Shown here one piece after another: positions 1-11,149 of a DNA stretch of 64,000 bases. Made by a program: the position numbers and the translations under genes. The notes below the pieces were generated by a model. That model did no database searches, was not told where the DNA came from, and saw only the letters and a program-made list of their open reading frames with translations. How positions within the stretch are numbered: the first letter of the stretch is position 1; each line of letters opens with the position of its first letter. Source of the DNA: Zygnema cylindricum (Eukaryota > Streptophyta > Zygnematophyceae > Zygnematales > Zygnemataceae); assembly GCA_037447655.1 (NCBI GenBank), contig JBBHKE010002397.1, positions 5,891-69,890 of the forward strand, in the 5' to 3' direction.

Positions 1-76
1 AAACCGAGACGATGAGATCCATAAGAGGAGGAAGTCCACACAAAGGGAGAGGAGAGGAGGGAGGTGGTAAACACAC

Positions 77-144
77 CTGAAGGAGGAGAATACCTAGAGT
101 AGCAGAGCCAAATCTTGTCGGAATTCTCCCTTTTCAGACAAAAG
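77..144 (-). CDS. KEA3: KEA3 exon 6, one base short (frameshift)
   Basis: The exon lies between a TTGCAG acceptor and a GTGTGT donor. It reads LLSEKGEF and then, only if the frame is shifted by one base, PTRFGSATLGILLLQ, which is the expected KEA3 sequence. Its length is 68 nt where a phase-0 exon of 69 is expected. Read literally, the frame hits TAG within the exon. The lesion is near position 121. It may be a sequencing or assembly error or a real null allele. Confidence 0.8.
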
Positions 145-1432
145 CTGCAAAATTTAAATTTTGAGTCCAAATAGAAGTTCAGTCAAAATGAAATCCAAGA
201 ATTTATAATCTTGGCTATATTGTTCCGACTTGTAATGATTAGAGTCAAACTTTCTTCGACAATGAAGTTAAAAACACTAAATCATTCATCAGTTTTTTGA
301 CAGAAAATCATAAAACAGTGTTAACAACACTAATTGAAGGAGTCGCCGTGAATATGGTATTACAGGCTTAAATTTGATTTATTGACACTATATCCGCATA
401 CAAACTACCACGCCTTGCAACCATATATTAACCGAAATTAAAAAACGATATAGTGTGAAGGGTGTCCATGCAAAACATGACGTTTTCGCCCATGGCAAAT
501 TTCCCTTCCAAATGGTGTACTATTGATGGTCAAACAACACTCGCTAATTACGGTCTCACCCTCCCCTCTGTAAATATTCCGCCTGGTTTTTTAACTTCCA
601 TACTAAACATTTTCCTGACCACACTTACATTAGTCAATCCACCACCAATTGTGGTTCCTCCCTTCAATGTCCATCTTTATTCCTGACCATACCACTAGTA
701 GTCAATCCACACTGATTACAGTGAAATTCCTTTGCCCACCTGAAGCACAAATGCGGAGGAGGAGAGAGAGAGAGCGGCTCCAATCACGATGGCTTCATCC
801 AAGGAGCGAATATTCACCTGGGAAAAAAAAAAACCACCACAAGAAAAAAATACATTCAAACTTAATTTTGTGATTCAACTTAAATTCAACCAACACTATT
901 GTCTATGATGCCAGAAACTAGAGGGAGCTTCACAATCAAGAGGTCCAGCATGTTAAGGTGGATTAAGGTAGAAAGCGATAACGGGGAGAGAGGGAGAGAG
1001 AAACGGATGGGATGGAGAGGGAGGAGAGGAAGAAATGGAATTAGAGGAAGGCGAAGAAGGAGAGCAACAGGAAAGAGAAGAGGTGGAAAGAGAGGTAAAG
1101 ATGCAGAGGAAAGAGAGGGAGGACTGGGAGAAGGAGAGGAAGGAGAGGAGGATGGAAAAGGAAAATACCAAATCCGGAGCCGAACTGAAAAAAAATTCTA
1201 ACAACCGAGTTCCAATTGCATTATTTGGAGGCAATTCGAATAATGTGAATGCCAATGTAGTCAAAATCACCTGCAATCAAAATCGAATTTGAGAAACAGC
1301 AACAAAAAGATACTAATGACAAACGAATAATTGTAGAATAATAGTTACTTTTCTGTATTTTCTGGCATTATTTGATGCTCATCGGCTACATTTTTCCGCA
1401 ACATTTGCCCAATGTGTCAAGTACATGAAGAA

Positions 1433-1469
<37 letters not shown>

Positions 1470-4440
1470 ATGATGTTTTAAGAGGGCGAGAGCGAGAGAA
1501 AGAGAGAGACAGACAGAGAGGGGAGCGGACAAAAAATGTAAAGCTTTTTTCTCTCCTCGTTGTAAATCTTCCTATGAGAATTTTTTTTGAAGTCCTCTAA
1601 ATTCTACAGCAACATTAAATAAAATGAAGTGTGACATTTGTCACCTGGGGAAGGCCAATTCCAAACGCGAATTTTCCCAACGCTTTGAGCCGTTCAAGAG
1701 AGAGTTCCAGTCCCATTTCAAATAGCTGAAGAAAAACAAAAAGCAGAAAAAAAAATGTTGTTTCCATTTATGTCACTTAAAAAAACAAAAAACACCAATA
1801 AAAAACAGTAGAACTACTCACAGTAAATCTCTAATTAGAAACGAAAAATCCTTACAATTTCAAAAGGACAAACATTTCCGCAAATCCGATGTCTCTTAAT
1901 GAAGCAGAATATCCAAGTATTTCTCAGGAAAATACAAAATCTAATGAAAATGAATAAAAAATAATAATAATAATAACAATGAAAATAGAGTTCTTAGGGA
2001 ACAAAAAAAATATAAAAAAAAAACAAGTGAAACGAAAATTGACTTTTTTTATATCACAATGGTATCGTAAGTCAAAAAATATTAAAAACTGGAACGTTCT
2101 TAGAAGGACATGAATTATAATTTTTGCAAAAAAACGAAATGCTTCACTAGCTCGATCAGCTGTTCCAAAAAAAGCAAAAAAATAAACCAACAAAAAATCT
2201 CATCTCAGAGATCTTCCAAGTCAATTTTTCTAAGCAAACCCCCAGCTAAAAAAAACGAACTCCAGAAGTTCTCAGCTGTAAGGGAGAAAGAAGGAAAAGT
2301 GACAGTGTAAGAGAGAGGGAGACAGAGATTTTCAAGAAATATCAATCTTCCTAAATCTGGTTGTCCTTACACAATCATCTTTTGCGAAATGTGAAGCACT
2401 TGGATTTGGAAATTAAATCACTCTCAAAAAAAATCGCACCAGTTTCGATTCAGTTTCACATTTAAAACTAATTTAAGATTTACCTTCAAATCTGTTCTAA
2501 GGAGAGTGCTCCATAGAATTATAATAAGAATAAAAACAGGTAAGATCAACGCATCAAGTTCTCAAAAATCCTTCCAAACTCGTAATCTGTTTATATTCGT
2601 TTTTTCTTTTCTCTCTTTTTTTTTATGTTTGTTTGAATGAACAGCAGAGCTGATGGTTCATGGAAAAAAAAAGGCATTAAGAGTATGAGAATCAGCTTTT
2701 TTACTCAATAAATTGAAAGATGTTTCTGTGTGAAGCCAAAAACAAAATTTAGTAGATCTGAAACCCTATTGCTGATAAGCTCTGTTCCCAATTTTGACAA
2801 CACTTTCTTTTCTCTCTGTTTTGAATGTTCATCCACACTAATTTCAGAAACATCGTCTTCAATTTGGCTTCTATTAACAGGTTTATTGTGTTACGGTCTA
2901 TCACCACTAATTTTGGTATGGTTAGCAATGCTTTCCCTGTGACCTTTCTCAACAAGTTTACTCTTTCCTTGTATTTCCGATGTTTATCCACAATAATCTC
3001 CGCATAACTATCGCATATATGGTATATTCCTTGCCAAGCCATGTTTTGTACTTCAAATATTCCCCTATTTTAGGCTAGCAAAATAAAAATGAAAATAAGA
3101 AAAAAGATGGGTCAAATTACTTTGGAAAAGACAAAATGAGAAAAGAGAAGCTCGGAGAAAAGAACAGATTCTACACCTCATGATACACTATGGGAAGGGC
3201 TGTTCCTTATTCAGGAATCCCTTCCACCATGGCTAATCAATCATATACCAGAGTCGACCGCAAGTTGGTTGCATTCTGAGATATTATGTATAAAGAGCTA
3301 TTTGTATTCTTCAGTTAATCATTTCCTTGACTTTTTTGTATTTGCGAACTAGTATACATGAATTTACAGTATGCTTGAATTAATCATATACTTGAGTTGA
3401 TATGGTTAATGCTGGCCAATGCTCCCTAATTTAGCTTACCACAATTAGAAACACTTTGATCTAGAAACCATATTTCAAAACACTATAAAATGGAAAGCCA
3501 CGGTCTAGAATACCCACCAAGAATAAAATTCCGAGTTCTGACAGAGCTTTAACGTCTGTCACATTCCGAATGAGTCCTAACTGACAGAGCACAACTCCAG
3601 ATAGCAAAAAACCTAAAATCTGCACAAGAAAATTTGAGACACAGAAAACTTCAGCGAAAATGATAAGCAAGAAACTGGATTGTTCTCCATCCAAACTAAG
3701 AACAGAACCCCTTCGTACTTACGTAAATAATCAAACAATTGGTATAATTGGACAGTAATTCACAGATCTACTAGATCCTGTGCAGGACCCAACTTTGTAC
3801 ATTGCATTTATCGTTACACCAACGGGTAAGCGGATCTTTTGAATAATATTGCAAGAATCGAGGGAAAATCTTCTTTTGCAAATCCCTTCTGACAGTGCAT
3901 CATTATGTATATTCAGTAAACAATAGGTTGCTGAAAGCACCCACAAAGAAAGACGAATTGCATGGAGATGATTGCTCTACATTCTATGTCAGAAAACTAT
4001 AAAATCAATGTTAGTTTTCTACCAAAAGAACCATATTTCCTCTTATAGTTAACAAGATCCTGAGCTAAATCTCAAAGATCAATAAATTAGGCAAGGAGGC
4101 AAAAGGAAAAACATGCACAAAACATCGATTATGCACACCAAACATAATATATCTTTCGCTAGTTATTTTGGAAAACAGAAGAACTGAAACTACAGACCCA
4201 GAGAAAGCGAGACAAGCGAGAGAGGCACGTGGGCGCATGCATGAGGATGAGGGAGAGGGAGGGAGAGGGAGAGGGTGAGGGATAGGAAAGGGAGAGCGGG
4301 AGAGAGTGAGAGGGAGAGAGGGAGAGGAAGAGGGGGGGAGGGGGAAGAGGGGGAGAGAGAGAGGGAGAAACGAGGGAGGAGGGGGAGGAGGAGGAAGATG
4401 GAGACGGGAGATGAGGAAAGGAGGGGAGAGGAGGAAAAGA

Positions 4441-4499
<59 letters not shown>

Positions 4500-5033
4500 G
4501 GGGGGGGGGGGAGGAGGAGGGGAGAGGGAAAGAAAGAATGTACTCACAGGACTGGCTTTGAGGGCTTTGAATGCAGGAATGACAACTACTGTGGCAATCA
4601 AGAAGGTAAGAGTGTCAAGACCTAAATTATTGATCACTTCCAATGCTCCTCCTAGTTCAGGGCCTTGTCCTAAGGCGACCACGTTTAATAGAGTGGATTG
4701 TCTATTTTTCCGCCGAGAACTTCTCAATCCAAATCCCTGTCCTGTAAGTCGTCCAGTTTTTTGTTGCCATTGCAGATTTCCTGATCCTGATCGCAATCCT
4801 ATTCCTAATCCTAATTCCCTTCCTAGCAATGTACCAGGCTTTCCTTGAAATATTTTAGGTTTTAACGCAAAATTAGCAATAGTACAGGCAGTTATTCGCG
4901 GATTTAGGTCTCTGAAATGTGAATTCGGATACAAATTGTCCGAGGAAAGAAGGGCAATTCCTGAGACTGAAGAGGAAGAAGAGGTGACGACAGGGTCTTT
5001 TGCTGCCACGTGGCAGCAAGAAATCGTAGCCAT
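77..5033 (-). CDS. KEA3: KEA3-like chloroplast K+/H+ antiporter, 5' six exons (partial gene)
   Basis: Spliced minus-strand gene: exons 4548-5033, 3518-3619, 1645-1725, 1169-1270, 740-817 and 77-144; the rest lies beyond the left edge. Every intron starts GT and ends AG, and all junctions are phase 0. The joined product has a Ser/Arg-rich N-terminus like a plastid transit peptide, then a hydrophobic segment (LDTLTFLIATVVVIPAFKAL). The conserved antiporter core follows, with motifs GILFL/LFEMGLELS, FELPPNNAIGT, VNIRS.DEA and ALSLSSSAFVLQ. This order matches plant KEA3, a CPA2-family K+/H+ exchanger of the thylakoid membrane that releases lumen protons as potassium is exchanged and speeds relaxation of photoprotective quenching. 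The C-terminal KTN domain would be outside the window. I chose the ATG at 5033 because an in-frame TAG lies upstream at 5067-5069. Exon 6 is one base short, so the gene as read is frameshifted. Paralogues KEA1/2 are less likely because they carry a long N-terminal extension. Confidence 0.9.
740..817 (-). CDS. KEA3: KEA3 exon 5
   Basis: 26 codons, VNIRSLDEAIVIGAALSLSS then SAFVLQ, between TTTCCCAG and GTGGGC. It carries the ALSxSSxAFVLQ signature of the CPA2 ion-exchange core. The CTCTCTCTCT run encoding LSLS is natural coding sequence, not an intruding microsatellite. Confidence 0.88.
955..1160. repeat. GA-rich (CT on coding strand) tract in KEA3 intron 4
   Basis: About 200 bp almost purely purine on the plus strand, made of imperfect GAGAGG/GGAAGA units. 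It begins right next to the donor of exon 4, so the transcript has a long pyrimidine tract there. Open frames across it are compositional artefacts. Confidence 0.85.
1169..1270 (-). CDS. KEA3: KEA3 exon 4
   Basis: 34 codons from VILTTLAFTLFELPPNNAIG to SSAPDL, bounded by GATTGCAG and GTATTT. An open frame runs on into the CT-rich intron and is not coding there. Confidence 0.88.
1437..1530. repeat. GA microsatellite in KEA3 intron 3
   Basis: A run of GA dinucleotides near 1440-1466 followed by imperfect GAGC/GAGA units to about 1525. It is pyrimidine-rich in the transcript, as in introns 1 and 4. Confidence 0.85.
1645..1725 (-). CDS. KEA3: KEA3 exon 3
   Basis: 27 codons, LFEMGLELS through FGIGLPQ, bounded by TTCTTCAG and GTGACA. 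LFEMGLELS is a hallmark of the plastid KEA antiporters. The exon is short and completes the motif begun at the end of exon 2. Confidence 0.88.
3518..3619 (-). CDS. KEA3: KEA3 exon 2
   Basis: 34 codons, ILGFLLSGVVLCQLGLIRNV to GILFL, bounded by TTGTGCAG and GTGGGT. It joins exon 1 to give KASP-ILGF, the junction expected for KEA3. The first intron is 928 bp. Confidence 0.88.
4200..4530. repeat. GA-rich tract with long (GA)n and poly-G run in KEA3 intron 1
   Basis: About 330 bp of purine-rich repeats, including an uninterrupted (GA)n of roughly 50 bp (about 4445-4494) followed at once by about 13 G. The tract lies just downstream of the exon 1 donor. Apparent proteins on either strand (poly-Arg/Glu/Gly or Ser/Leu/Pro) are artefacts of the repeat. 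Confidence 0.9.
4548..5033 (-). CDS. KEA3: KEA3 exon 1 (transit peptide and first membrane helix)
   Basis: 162 codons from the ATG at 5033. The first ~60 residues are Ser/Thr-rich with few acids, as in plastid targeting peptides. A Gly/Arg/Gln-rich stretch follows, then the first hydrophobic helix ending in KALKASP. The donor is CCT|GTGAGT (4547 downwards). Phase 0. Confidence 0.87.
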
Positions 5034-5946
5034 GCACGAGATTACAACAAAGGTTAGGGACAACAGCTAAATTAAGGAACACACCACATGGTAAGGGAGA
5101 ACAATTAAGGAGGAATTGAATGTCTTCAGATTTAAATCTCTTTGTGATTCCAAAGTGAGTCAATGGAAATGTAACAAGAAGATAACGTGTGATTTGTAGC
5201 AAGTAATTTGTTGTTCTCGGGCATCCATACTGAAGGTTGGAACAAAAAATTGACAAAACAAGTTCGGCACAGAAACCTGCTTCTTGTCTTGTTCGATCAA
5301 ATGCTTCAGCTTACACAAAAAACTCTTCCAGGAAAGAACATGTTTGTGTTACGCGCGGTTTTAATCGAATGTCGCATAGAAAACAGTGTTCAAGCGTCGA
5401 AGTAAAATCAGACAATTTTGTACCTATCTCTTTCTTCTTACGAGCTGGATTATTGTGGCCTGTGAAATGTTTGCAGGTGGACTAAGGGAGACATTAGTCA
5501 CGCTGGATCACAGTCAATTTGGTGATTTGGTTTTGGCCTACCATACTCCGTTGTCCTGCAGGGTTGCCAGGTAATCCACAGCGGAGCGGGGACGTGGCAT
5601 ACGCTCAATCCAACGGATAAAGATACATGGAGAACGACGTGAACGTACAGTTATACAAGGAAAAGCCATCATATAGTGCAGTTACGGAATCGCTGTCTGC
5701 ATACGTCATTATATATTCGTATTTTCCCGCAGTCATACACAGTACAACGTCAAACTTGACGGTTAAAGGTTTGACTCATCCTAACGCCCAAATTACTCTC
5801 CCAATTTTGATGCGACAAGTTTTTTTGCTCTCGTGCGTAAACTGTGAATTCACGCATGGAAAGAAACAAACGTGCGGTGTTCAGGTATTCGCAAGGGAAT
5901 GGATTAAACAGTTAAACTCGTCCGCCCCAAATGAGTATTTTCTGAA
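5034..5946. other. Upstream flank of KEA3, no gene recognised
   Basis: This interval should hold the KEA3 5' UTR and promoter, because the gene reads away from it on the minus strand. An open frame at 5627-6022 (plus) is unrecognised and runs into the terminal repeat of the next transposon, so I do not call it a gene. No TATA box or upstream exon could be assigned with confidence. Confidence 0.5.
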
Positions 5947-8465
5947 GGGAATTGATCATGTCAGTGACTATTTTGGTTGCGCACAGTCACTTACGTCATT
6001 TGGTCAAAAATGGTACGTTTGAATTACACATTTGTACAAGTAAAGTACCGTTGAGTCTAAATTTGACAGGCAATCGGTTGGACAGCTTTGACTTTCAAAA
6101 TATTGTTTCAACCGCTTAAACTTTTGCAGCGCTTGCGAACGTCGACCGTCATAAAAAAAATAGCAATTCACACGACCGGCTAACGTTTACGGTAACAAAA
6201 CTGCGGCAACCACATGTAAATAAAAGTGTTGCAGACAGTCACTTTTTGTCGTTATGTGAGCTCCACGGTGAGAGCACGTGAACTTAGGGTAAGGTTCCAT
6301 TAGGGGAAAAATGTCGTTGTCTACTGAAAGCCGTACTCTTTCGTACAGTACCGTACCAAAAAAAATAAAATGTCAGAAAAACAAGCCTACTGAATGAGGG
6401 ATTTGATTCTCCACGTTTATGGGCGTAAACGTGGACCGTCGGATGCATAATCGGATACTCCATCGTCTGACACTTTCAGTTCGCAACAAGTGACCCGGAG
6501 TAGGTCAATTCTTAGCGCCTGAACGAATAACATCGTGCCTCGTGGAAAAGTGAACAAATATCCACGACGACCGCACGACCAGGTGGGTACACGTCGCATA
6601 TGACATGTGCCTTCCGCCAGGGAGGATGCGAGGCCACCGGAAGACGCAAAAAAATCTTTGACGGAAGATATTGTTTCACGCGATCCACTAACCATTTTAT
6701 CATTTTTGTACGCATTTACAAATCTTAAGTTTCGTCCGCTCGTACATATTTTAATCAATATGTCGTACGAGTCACTTTTTACCTTCGCTGGTACAAATAC
6801 GTGGTCACAATTTGCTGCTATAGATTCTCTGAAGATTACCGGAATCGTATTCTTTTATTACGTGGCCAAATCAAAGTGTGCCACGCAAAAACAAATGTCG
6901 GTTACTGACCCGACACAATGGAACGGTCGCTTCAGTAAACGATTTTTTGATGTTTACAAAGACCGCCTAATGGAACAACACTCTTAGCCGCAAACTTGAA
7001 ATTTAGTCGTGTAAGCGTTACATTGATCTAGATGCAAACTGAGACGAAAACCTCTTTAAACTGAAGTATTGTAAGTATTGCACGGAAATACTAAAACGCA
7101 CGAAACGGAATAAACTTTGTACACTATAATAAAACGAACCGGCGTAAAAATATCCTAGTTGTTCATAACGATTAGTGCGAACGTTTCAATCGCAGCGAAT
7201 TATACGTAACGAACCCATTGAACCTTTTGAACAAATCATACAAAATCGTGAATGAATTTCATCCGTACAATTTCGTACACTTAAAACAAAAAAAAATACA
7301 TATAGTGCAGTTTGTAAGTCTTTCGTTAAATGAGCGCTAAAAAATTATAATTAATTGGATAAATATGTCAGTTAATGAGTGTTTTTTAAATTCCTTCATC
7401 AACTGGTAGCGGAGAATATAATTTAGACTACGCTAGAAGTCTGTTGCACCCAGGTTCGAACGTCCGTAAGGGCACATTTTTATCAATTTCCGTGATTTTG
7501 CGGTTTTGTTTTCAATATTTCATGGCGGCGTCTTTCAAAAAAATTTGAAGAGGACGCCCGTACAATTTTCAAACTTACCGCGCAAAAATAGTGTGACGTT
7601 TCAACGCCTCTTTTCGAAAATGTCCGTACATTTTTGATGAAGAGACGTACAAGTTCCGTGATATTTCTGTTCGGTTCATTGAACAGAAAGTACCAACAAC
7701 TCCGACGTATCTTTTCCTCAAATTCCGTACATGTTTGTAAAAAACACCGTACATATTACGGAAATATTGTACTTCTCCCGTAAATAGTCAGTTTCAGTTT
7801 ACAGTAGACGTATTTTTGCGATTTTCAAAATCGTCACGAATTATACGTTTCAATCGTAAAATTTGAGAAATCGCACAATTTGAACAACACTCAAAAATAT
7901 AAATTGAAATTAAATGAAAAAAATGCGCGTCGTCACGTGCGACGAAATCGAGCCACACTATCTATGAATCAACATTCTTACATTGACAGTGAAATTTCGT
8001 TTCGTGCGTTTTAGTATTTTCGTACAATACTTACAATACTTCAGTTAAAAGAGGTTTCGTTTCAGTATGCGTCTAGATCAATGTAACGCTTAAACGACTA
8101 AACTTCAAGTTTGCGGCTAAGTTAATGTCCAACGTGCTTTCACCATGGAGCTTACTTAACGACAAAAAGTGACTGTCTGCAACACTTTTATTTACATGTG
8201 GTTGCCGCGGTTTTGTTACCGTAAACGTTCGCCGGCCGTGTGAATTGCTATTTTTTTTTATGACGGTCGACGTTCGCAAGCGCGGCAAAAGTTTAAGCGG
8301 TTGAAACAATATTTTGAAAGTCAAAGCTGTCCAACCGATTGACCGTCAAATTTAGACTCAACGGTACTTTACTTGTACAAATGAGTACTTCGAACATACC
8401 ATTTTTGACAAAATGATGTAAGTGACTGTGCGCAACCAAAACAGTCACTGCCATGATCAATTCCA
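5947..8465. mobile_element. Long-TIR DNA transposon I (MULE-like), non-autonomous
   Basis: The element starts GGGAATTGATCATG and ends with its inverted form (CATGATCAATTCCA). It is flanked by a perfect 8-bp duplication TTTCTGAA at 5939-5946 and 8466-8473. The inverted arms are several hundred bases long, including the GTTGCGCACAGTCACTTACG block. The left arm is interrupted by an insertion at 6287-6983. The centre (about 7110-7980) has no transposase-like reading frame. Very long arms with an 8-bp duplication suggest a Mutator-like or foldback element; hAT also makes 8-bp duplications, so the superfamily is uncertain. Confidence 0.8.
6287..6983. mobile_element. PIF/Harbinger-like MITE (family 2) inside transposon I
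   Basis: 697 bp with ends GGGTAAGGTTCCATTAGG and CCTAATGGAACAACACTC (imperfect inverted repeats), flanked by TTA on both sides (6284-6286, 6984-6986). The opposite arm of the host transposon shows the uninterrupted site (AACTTAGCCGC), confirming the insertion. It holds overlapping short open frames on both strands (6417-6758 minus, 6607-6987 plus), none a recognised transposase. The same left terminus recurs at 13380. Confidence 0.72.
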
Positions 8466-9302
8466 TTTCTGAATTTCTATCATAAATTAGTGTTTGTTAC
8501 ACGATTCAGTTGATTGGCTGGTAATGGTTCGCGTATCAGAATATAATTTAAGGGAATTGATCATGACAGTGACTGTTTTGGTTGCACACAGTCACTTACG
8601 TCATTTTGTCAAAAAACGTACGCTTGAAGTACACATTGGTACAAATAAAGTACCGTTGAGCATAAATTTGACGGTCAATCGGTTGGACATCTTTGACTTT
8701 CATAATATTGTTTCAACCGCTTAAAATTTTGCCGCGCTTGCGAACGTCGACCGTCATAATAAAATTAGCAATTCACACGGCCGGCTTGCGTTTACGGTAA
8801 CAAAACTGCGGCGACCACATGTAAATAAAATGGTTGTAGACAGTAACTTTTTGTCGTTATGTGAGCTCCACGGTGAGAGCACTTAGCCGCAAAATTGAAA
8901 TTTAATCGTCTAAGTGTTACATTGAACTTAGACGCAAAGTGAAACGAAACCTATTGAAACTGAAGAACTATAAGTATCGTACGGAAATATTATAACGCAC
9001 GAAACGAAATAGACTTTTATAATAAAACAAACCGGCGTAAAAATATCATTTGAAATTAGTTGAAAAAAATGAGCGGTGTCACGCGCGACGAAATCTTACC
9101 ACGCTATTTACGAATCAACATACATACATTGACAGCGAAATGTTAGGATATTGGGCGAATCGGCGTCGGCCGAAATCGTGCAGTCAAATTTTTGTTCGGT
9201 TCGCGTCTGTTATGTTTTGTTTCGTTCGGTACTGCACTTTTGTGTCGGTTCGGTTTGGCGCGAGCGCCGATCGGTATTCATTTGTTCGAGTCGCACGCTC
9301 GT

Positions 9303-9992
9303 CAGAGGTCGCAAACGGTCAACCGAAACCGTGACCGACCGTTAACCGACCGCCCGCGCCGGATCCGGAACGGATTGGGCTGCCAAATTTTGGGGGTCGG
9401 GCGGTTACAGTCGGTTGACTCAACAGGAAAAGAAAAAACGGTCAGTTACGGTCGGTCAAACAAAAAACCAAAAAAAATGAAAATTTTGTACTTTTTTTTC
9501 CAACATTATTGTTCTTTGAACTTTTGGTATCGTGGAAGTACGTGGCATCATGATTAGCGTCGCAAATCTGACACGGTACTGTAGTAAGCTATTTATTTCG
9601 CAAATCAAAGGGAACGCGACAAAGCGTCGCAAATCTGAGACAGTAGTACACTATTCATTTCGCAAATCTTAGGGAACGCGACAAAGCGTCGCAAATCTGA
9701 CACGGTAGTAACACTATTCATTTCGCAAATCTTAAGGAACGCGACAAATCGTAATTATTGGCTTATTCCGTCGTACATTGATTAATTTTGTAATTTTTCG
9801 GTTACGGGCGGGCACGGTTAGTCACGAAAAATCAAGATTCGTTTTTTTTTTTTTTTTCGTAAACGACGGTCGGTTAACGGTTAACAAATTTGGAGCGTGA
9901 CAAAACTCGGTCGGGCGTCGGTTACTCAGATTTTGAAAAAAAAAAAAACGGTCGGTTTCGGGTATGATTTTTTTTGACTTTTGCGACCTCTG
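9303..9992. mobile_element. hAT-like non-autonomous element nested in transposon II
   Basis: 690 bp with terminal CAGAGGTCGCAAA and its inverted copy TTTTGCGACCTCTG, flanked by a perfect 8-bp duplication ACGCTCGT (9295-9302, 9993-10000). A CAGAG end plus an 8-bp duplication is classic hAT. Many subterminal ACCGACCG/CGGTCGGT motifs cluster at both ends, as in hAT transposase-binding arrays. No transposase frame is present. Confidence 0.85.
9556..9749. repeat. Tandem repeat, about 3 units of 62-67 bp, in the hAT-like element
   Basis: Units begin AGCGTCGCAAATCTGA at 9556, 9623 and 9685, and each ends in GGAACGCGACAAA. Unit lengths differ by a few bases. CGCAAATCT also resembles the TCGCAAA of the element's termini, so the array may be amplified subterminal sequence. 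Confidence 0.85.
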
Positions 9993-10279
9993 ACGCTCGT
10001 CGATTGCGAGGAAATGTTGGTTCACGAAGCGTGAAGCGATTTTTTCGTCCGCGGAATTATTTTATGTGTACAACGAAGCGGCAATACCTTTGTACGGCCG
10101 ATCCTGCTACGACCCTGTCAATGTAAGTATGTTGATTCGTAAATAGCGTGGCTAGATTTCGTCGCGCGTGACGACGCCCATATTTTTCAACTAATTTCAA
10201 ATGATATTTTTACGCTGCTTCGTTTTATTATAAAAGTCTATTTCGTTTCGTGCGTTATAATATTTCCGTACGAGACTTA

Positions 10280-11058
10280 GGGTGTGTCCCCATGTGCATA
10301 AGTAAGGGTTTTTTTCTGTCGTTTTCCTGTAAAACTTAGCGTCGTACTGCCTAAGTTCCAACCGTACGAAGGAATCGCAAATTTGTAGAGTACAATTTGC
10401 GTCACCCCTCGAACTTAGGATGTACAAAAAATTGTCGTCTTGTGTTTTTCGACCCACTTCGACGACAAAAAACGTCATCTTCAACCTTATCTTTAAAACA
10501 CATGCGCGATGTGTTTTAAAACTAGGGATTTTACATAAACAAATAGGAACACATATTCGCACGTGCCGTAATTTTCGAAGTATTTCACACGATTTTCAAA
10601 GACAAAGGAAAGTACGGAAGTCGCTATGTTTTGTCCGTTTGCATTTAATACGACAAAGAAAATTACACAATTTGTTTGGTTTTGTCCGTTTTCGTCCTGT
10701 ACGGATTTTTTTTTGCAGGGGTCTCGAAATTCCGATGCCATTTCACGTCGACCGGACAGGAGACGCAAAGGCAAATTGCAACTTCTTCAACCGTGAAACG
10801 TTACAGGGTGGAAGGCGGTACGTCTACAATGTCACGGTAAGACATGCGACGTCACACAAGCAGTTCCAAAAAATAGCGTCCGACAACACAGATTGTAGAC
10901 GTTGACAACCGTCACAGGTATTGTCGACGTATACAATCGTCACAAACGTAACTTACGATACGTTCTTGCACATAGGGACACTTGAAAAGCGGGTCCGCCG
11001 GATCCGCGCTAAAATACAAAGTAAGTTCGCTAAGTTACATGTACATGGGGACATACCC
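10280..11058. mobile_element. PIF/Harbinger-like MITE (family 1), copy 1
   Basis: 779 bp starting GGGTGTGTCCCCATGT and ending ACATGGGGACATACCC, flanked by TTA (10277-10279, 11059-11061). The left arm of transposon II near 8960 preserves the empty site (…ACTATAAGT… in reverse), which proves the insertion and the 3-bp duplication. It carries a 118-bp exon-like block at 10719-10836. Open frames are shared with copy 2 but do not resemble a transposase. Confidence 0.82.
10719..10836 (+). other. Exon-like block in MITE copy 1 (possible captured host exon)
   Basis: 118 bp bounded on the left by a pyrimidine-rich run ending TTTTTGCAG and on the right by GTAAGA, a good acceptor/donor pair. One frame is open in both copies and reads GLEIPMPFHVDRTGDAKANC and so on to YVYNVT. 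The other frames differ between copies. It could be a gene fragment carried by the element, as in Pack-MITEs. The source is not identified. Confidence 0.4.
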
Positions 11059-11149
11059 TTATAGTACTTCAGTTTCAATAGGTTTCGTTTCACTTTGCGT
11101 CTAAGTTAAATGTAACACTTAGCCGCAAAATTGAAATTTAATCGTCTAA

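Noticed and set aside
899-1292. Arg/Glu-rich plus-strand open frames
   Set aside because: Shadows of the GA-rich tract in KEA3 intron 4 and of exon 4 on the opposite strand.
4275-4848. Overlapping plus-strand open frames of poly-Arg/Glu/Gly and a minus-strand Ser/Leu/Pro continuation
   Set aside because: They come from the GA-rich intronic repeat opposite KEA3 exon 1 and are not genes.
5627-6022. 131-codon plus-strand frame
   Set aside because: No recognisable domain, and its C-terminus is transposon terminal repeat sequence.
9556-9749. Regularly spaced repeats that might suggest a CRISPR array
   Set aside because: Only three units, the spacers are themselves repeated, and the genome is eukaryotic. 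It is a tandem repeat in a hAT-like element.
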